The translations under genes and the position numbers were made by a program. A model generated the notes under the pieces. The model searched no databases. It had not been told where the DNA came from and saw nothing but the letters and a program-made list of their open reading frames with translations. Shown here piece after piece: positions 27,319-30,654 of a DNA stretch of 30,654 nucleotides. The stretch's first letter is position 1, and each line of letters opens with the position of its first letter. The DNA comes from JBHHZJ01 sp046758005 (GTDB lineage: Bacteria > Pseudomonadota > Alphaproteobacteria > Kiloniellales > J153): contig JBHHZJ010000030.1 of assembly GCA_046758005.1 (NCBI GenBank), positions 1-30,654 of the forward strand. Direction: 5' to 3'.

Positions 27319-27816
27319 TTAGGCCTCCCGCACCTTCTGCGCCGCGGCCTGGAGCGCGGCCAGGAGCCGCTTCTCCTGCGCGCCACCGTGGCCGCGGATC
27401 TCGTCCTTGATCACGAGGTTCATAAAGTCGATGTGCGCTGCGATCAGGTTCAGGTTTCTGGCGGCGGCCGCGCCGTCCTGTTCGATCAAGCGGTGGAGCA
27501 TGTCCCCCAGGCTGGTGAGCAAGGGATAGCCGAAGGTTGCGCCCTGGCCCTTGATCTCGTGGGCGAACTTGCGGATGCGCTCGATCGCGCCGGGGTCGGG
27601 CCGCGGCCCGGCGCGCGCCTCGGCCAGCGCCTCGTTGATGCCCTTCAGGTAGTCCCGGATCCAGGTCTCGTAGTTGTCCTGCAGCCGGCCGAGCGCGGTT
27701 TCCGCCTCGGCGACGATCTGGTCGAGGCTGGGCCCGGGCGCGGTGCCGAGCTTGGCGCGCAGCAGATTGGGCACCTTGATGATCTGACCGTCATTTTCCT
27801 CGGCAGCGTCGCCCAC
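27319..27816 (-). CDS. HPt (histidine phosphotransfer) domain protein
   Basis: A 165-residue cytosolic phosphorelay protein. The HPt helix with the phospho-accepting His is FAHEIKGQGATFGYPLLTSLG (His at about residue 86, given by position), followed by LGDMLHRLIEQ. Residues 1-65 are a helical extension without a recognised domain. The start is GTG at 27816, with an AAGGGG ribosome site 5 bases upstream; there is no in-frame ATG before the conserved part. It lies 44 bases after the response regulator on the same strand, so the two probably form one relay. Its TAA stop (27319-27321) lies in the target duplication of the neighbouring insertion. Confidence 0.88.
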   Translation of the reverse strand: MGDAAEENDGQIIKVPNLLRAKLGTAPGPSLDQIVAEAETALGRLQDNYETWIRDYLKGINEALAEARAGPRPDPGAIERIRKFAHEIKGQGATFGYPLLTSLGDMLHRLIEQDGAAAARNLNLIAAHIDFMNLVIKDEIRGHGGAQEKRLLAALQAAAQKVREA

Positions 27817-27860
27817 CTCGCCCCTTTCCCGGCCGCCGCCCCGGCGCGGCGCCGTGTCGT

Positions 27861-28382
27861 TCAGGCCGTTTCGTCCGTCTCGTCCCTCGGGAGGTTTTCC
27901 TTACGCCGTTCGGGACCGCCGTAATTCGGATTCGCGTGGCGCCGGCGGCACGGCCCGAAGTACGACTTGGATTTCACGAAGGGCCGCGGGTCCTCGACGA
28001 TCGCGACAATGCGCGAATAGAGCGACTTGATCGAGATCGGCTTGGCTAGAACCTCGTTAACGCCGGCATCGCGCGCCTCGATCACCCGGTGCAGCTCGGT
28101 ATGGCCGGTGAGCAGGATGATCGGGATGTAGGGGTTCGGGCTGTCCGCGCCGCGCCGCACCAGGCGCACGAAATCCAGCCCGTCCAGCGGCTCCATGGCC
28201 CAGTCGGTGATGATGATGTCCGGATGCCATTGTCGCATTTCCATGAAGGCGTCGGCGGCGTTGTCGCTGAAGCGAATGTTCTTCACCCGCATTGAGTTCA
28301 GGATCCCCTTGACGACCATGTGCATGTGCTTGTTGTCGTCGACCACCAGGATGTTCAGCGCCTCCAGGTTGAGGTTCGGCAT
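27861..28382 (-). CDS. CheY-like response regulator
   Basis: A 173-residue protein with one receiver domain (residues about 9-130): acidic pair in LVVDDNKHMH, phospho-acceptor Asp in IIITDWAMEPLDG (about residue 60), Thr in ILLTGHTE and Lys in VLAKPISI. No output domain follows. The basic tail (FVKSKSYFGPCRRRHANPNYGGPERR, described by its ends, about 136-161) is a recurrent alphaproteobacterial extension of unknown role. It is followed by the HPt gene. No kinase is adjacent, so its donor is unknown; the orphan kinase at 14922 is one candidate. Confidence 0.9.
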   Translation of the reverse strand: MPNLNLEALNILVVDDNKHMHMVVKGILNSMRVKNIRFSDNAADAFMEMRQWHPDIIITDWAMEPLDGLDFVRLVRRGADSPNPYIPIILLTGHTELHRVIEARDAGVNEVLAKPISIKSLYSRIVAIVEDPRPFVKSKSYFGPCRRRHANPNYGGPERRKENLPRDETDETA

Positions 28383-28647
28383 CGGATTCGGACTCCCCGC
28401 CGGATCGTCGGTCCGATCCGCCGGCGCCCGGGCGATCCGGAAGAGATGATAGTTCGGTTGTATGAAGTGAGACTTAATACGATCTTAGGTTGTCGCTCGA
28501 CCGGGGCCTCGACGGGCCGCGCCGGCACGCGTCCCCCAAACGTTGTCCGGGCGGAGAAATCCGGAAATAATCGCGCCCAATTGCGCACATAACCATCGGC
28601 GCCCAACGCTGGGACAAAACCAGAACATTTTGAGGGAGCCTTGCGAG

Positions 28648-30207
28648 ATGCCGGAAGCGAAAGTCATCCCCGTGCCCGAGGCGGTGGCGGCGAAGGCGTG
28701 GTGCGACGAGGCCACCTATTTCAAGATGTACGAACGGTCGATCAAAGATCCCGAGGGCTTCTGGGGCGAGCACGGGAAACGACTCCACTGGTTCACGCCG
28801 TACACCAAGGTCAAGGACGTCTCGTTCGGCCCCGGCGACGTCCACATCAAGTGGTTCTACGACGGCACGACCAACGCCTCGTACAACTGCATCGACCGCC
28901 ACCTGCCGGCCAAGAAGGACGACATTGCGATCATCTGGGAAGGCGACGACCCCGCCGAGCACAGGCTCATCACCTACGGCGCGCTGCACGAGCGCGTCTG
29001 TCGCCTGGCCAACGCGCTGAAGTCCCTCGGCGCCAAGAAGGGCGACCGGGTCACCATCTATCTGCCGATGATCCCCGAGATCGCCTACGCCATGCTGGCC
29101 TGCGCGCGGATCGGGGCGATCCACTCGGTGGTGTTCCGCGGCCTCTCGCCCGGCTCGCTCGCGGGGCGGATCGAGGATTGCAAGTCCAACTTCGTCATCA
29201 CCGCCGACCAGGGCGTGCGCGGCGGCCGCAAGATTCCGCTCAAGGCGGACGCCGACGCCGCGATCAAGGACATCGACCACGTCGAGAAGGTGCTGGTCGT
29301 GCGCCACACCGGCGGCGAGATCGACTGGGTCGAGGGGCGCGACGTCTGGTACCACGAGGCCTGCGCCGCCGCCGCGCCCGACTGCCCGGCCGAGGAGATG
29401 AACGCCGAGGACCCGCTGTTCATCCTCTACACGTTGGGCTCGACGGGCCGGCCCAAGGGCGTGCTGCACACGACCGGCGGCTTCCTCGTCTACGCCACGA
29501 TGACGCACCAGTACGTGTTCGACTACCACGAGGGCGAGATCTTCTGGTGCACGGCCGACGTGGGTTGGATCACCGGGCACAGCTACATCGTCTACGGGCC
29601 GCTGGCCAACGGCGCCACGACGCTGATCTTCGAGGGCGTGCCGAACTATCCGGACGCCTCCCGGTTCTGGCAGGTGTGCGACAAGCACAAGGTCAACATC
29701 TTCTACACCGCGCCGACCGCGATCCGCGCCGTCATGCGCGAAGGAGACGGGCTGGTGAAGAGGACCGACCGTTCCTCGATCCACCTGCTGGGCACGGTGG
29801 GCGAGCCGATCAACCCCGAGGCCTGGCTGTGGTACTACCGGGTCGTGGGCGAGGAGCGCTGCCCGATCGTGGACACCTGGTGGCAGACCGAAACGGGCGG
29901 CATCCTGATCACGCCGCTGCCGGGCGCGACGCCGCTCAAGCCCGGCTCCGCAACGCGACCGTTCTTCGGCGTCAAGCCGGTGGTCGTCAACAACGACGGC
30001 AAGCTGGTGGAGGGCGCGGGCGAAGGCAATCTGTGCATGGCCGACGCCTGGCCGGGGATAATGCGCACCGTCTACGGCGACCACGAGCGCTTCGTGCAGA
30101 CCTACTTCACGACCTACCCGGGCAAGTACTTCACCGGCGACGGCGGCCGCCGCGACGAGGACGGCTACTACTGGATCAAGGGCCGCGTCGACGCACCGGC
30201 CCCGTGA
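28648..30207 (+). pseudogene. acs: Acetyl-CoA synthetase lacking its C-terminal domain
   Basis: A 519-residue frame closely resembling acetate-CoA ligase up to about residue 515, but stopping at GRVDAPAP, exactly where full-length enzymes (about 650 residues) continue with the hinge and the C-terminal lid. That lid carries the catalytic Lys and its acetylation site, so thioester formation should fail. The phosphate-binding loop reads YTLGSTGRPKGV, with Leu where the family has Ser (TTG instead of TCG). Other conserved parts are intact: ACAS N-terminal region, DVGWITGHSY, WWQTETGGILITPLPG and TGDG. No continuation was found in the other plus-strand frames within 100 bases. The ATG at 28648 follows a GAGGGAG ribosome site. 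It is likely a broken gene, though a stable truncated protein is possible. Confidence 0.75.
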
Positions 30208-30404
30208 TCGACCGGCCCCAAATGAACCCGCGCACGGTCGCCCCGCCACGCTAAGCCCCTCGGAAGGCACTGCAAAAAGGCGCTTGCCGCCCGTTACTGC
30301 AGCGTTTAAAAATCACCTCCCGCAGGTTCCGCGCGGATGCCTCATCAATGCGGCGGGTCGGCAACTTGAGCGCGCGACCGGGTGCCAAACGGGGAGGATG
30401 AGTG

Positions 30405-30654
30405 ATGAGCGAACAAGAAACGGTCGGGGCGGCCGAGCTCAGCGAAGCGCAGATCGCGGTTCATTGGAAAGAAGAACGGTATCTCTACCCTCCAGCCCAA
30501 TTTATTGGGCAGGCGAATATGACCGACCCCCGGATTTATGAACGGTTTGCTTTGGAGAATTTTCCTGAATGCTTCAAAGAATATGCCGATATGCTCACAT
30601 GGTATAAGTATTGGCACACGACGTTTGATCCGAGCGATGCCCCTTGTTGGAAAT
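30405..30654 (+). CDS. Acetate-CoA ligase-like protein, N-terminal part (runs off the window)
   Basis: The first 83 codons of a plus-strand gene. The sequence LSEAQIAVHWKEE..., FIGQANMTDPRIYERF, ENFPECFKEYADML and YKYWHTTFD resembles the N-terminal ACAS region of a divergent acetyl-CoA-synthetase-like group (recognised from motif memory). GGGAGG lies 8 bases before the ATG. The gene follows the truncated acs after 197 bases. From about 30440 its composition falls sharply compared with the rest of the window (80 of 174 bases are G or C from 30481), hinting at recent acquisition. The 197-base gap contains no clear gene or terminator. Confidence 0.65.
   Translation, partial: MSEQETVGAAELSEAQIAVHWKEERYLYPPAQFIGQANMTDPRIYERFALENFPECFKEYADMLTWYKYWHTTFDPSDAPCWK

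Larger units (their letters stand above)
27108..27322. repeat. Direct repeats CTTAG flanking the insertion (target duplication)
   Basis: CTTAG occurs at 27108-27112 and again at 27318-27322, immediately outside the terminal inverted repeats. Removing the element and one copy restores a continuous sequence in which the Rieske TAG stop and the HPt TAA stop overlap on opposite strands. The shared TTAG fits the YTAR target preference known for IS5-type elements. Confidence 0.65.

Noticed and set aside
30190..30404. Frameshift that would restore the acs C-terminal domain
   Set aside because: None of the three plus-strand frames after 30190 shows the expected VINVSGHR or later motifs, so the domain is absent, not shifted.

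Overview
The window is a GC-rich chromosomal segment of an alphaproteobacterium, most likely a Rhodospirillales-type lineage (inference). The support is gene content and order: hemC, hemD, a mitofilin-like protein and hemY on one strand, divergent from tsaD-gpsA-yciI; a PAS-rich sensor kinase; a CheY-like regulator followed by an HPt protein; and an aerobic-type cobalamin operon (cobN, cobO, cobW) behind a B12 riboswitch.

Layout. 1-2600: an endonuclease/exonuclease/phosphatase-family protein, an Lrp/AsnC regulator with two inverted repeats in its upstream region, a DUF6356-like small membrane protein and a secreted DM13-domain protein. 2605-12420 (minus strand): a seven-gene operon that starts at a likely promoter and a cobalamin riboswitch, then reads beta-propeller protein, S41 peptidase, cobU, cobW, cobN, cobO, cobQ. 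Most junctions overlap by 4 bases. 12792-17636 (plus): an MFS transporter, then a periplasmic molybdopterin-fold protein paired with a three-PAS histidine kinase, with a hairpin between the two. 17650-17725: tRNA-Thr(CGT). 17793-22552 (minus): hemY, a HemD-HTH-mitofilin fusion reading frame and hemC. 22633-25020 (plus): tsaD, gpsA, yciI-like. 25025-27112: an MFS transporter (minus), diverging from an EVE-domain gene that seems to start at ATT and a Rieske ferredoxin-like gene. 27113-27317: a small insertion without a transposase, with terminal inverted repeats and a target duplication. 27319-28382 (minus): response regulator and HPt protein. 28648-30654 (plus): an acetyl-CoA synthetase gene that lacks its C-terminal domain, followed by the start of a second, lower-GC acetate-CoA-ligase-like gene that runs off the window.

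How the genes work together. The cob operon covers cobalt insertion (CobN, with CobW as the presumed metal handler), corrinoid adenosylation (CobO), amidation (CobQ) and nucleotide-loop activation (CobU). Its first two genes encode exported proteins with no textbook role in B12 synthesis, yet they sit closest to the riboswitch. The hem cluster covers consecutive tetrapyrrole steps (hydroxymethylbilane, then uroporphyrinogen III), so both tetrapyrrole branches are represented.

No CRISPR array, prophage or complete mobile element was seen. The most unusual items are the riboswitch-led exported pair, the HemD fusion, the insertion placed exactly at two convergent stop codons, the ATT start and the damaged acs copy.
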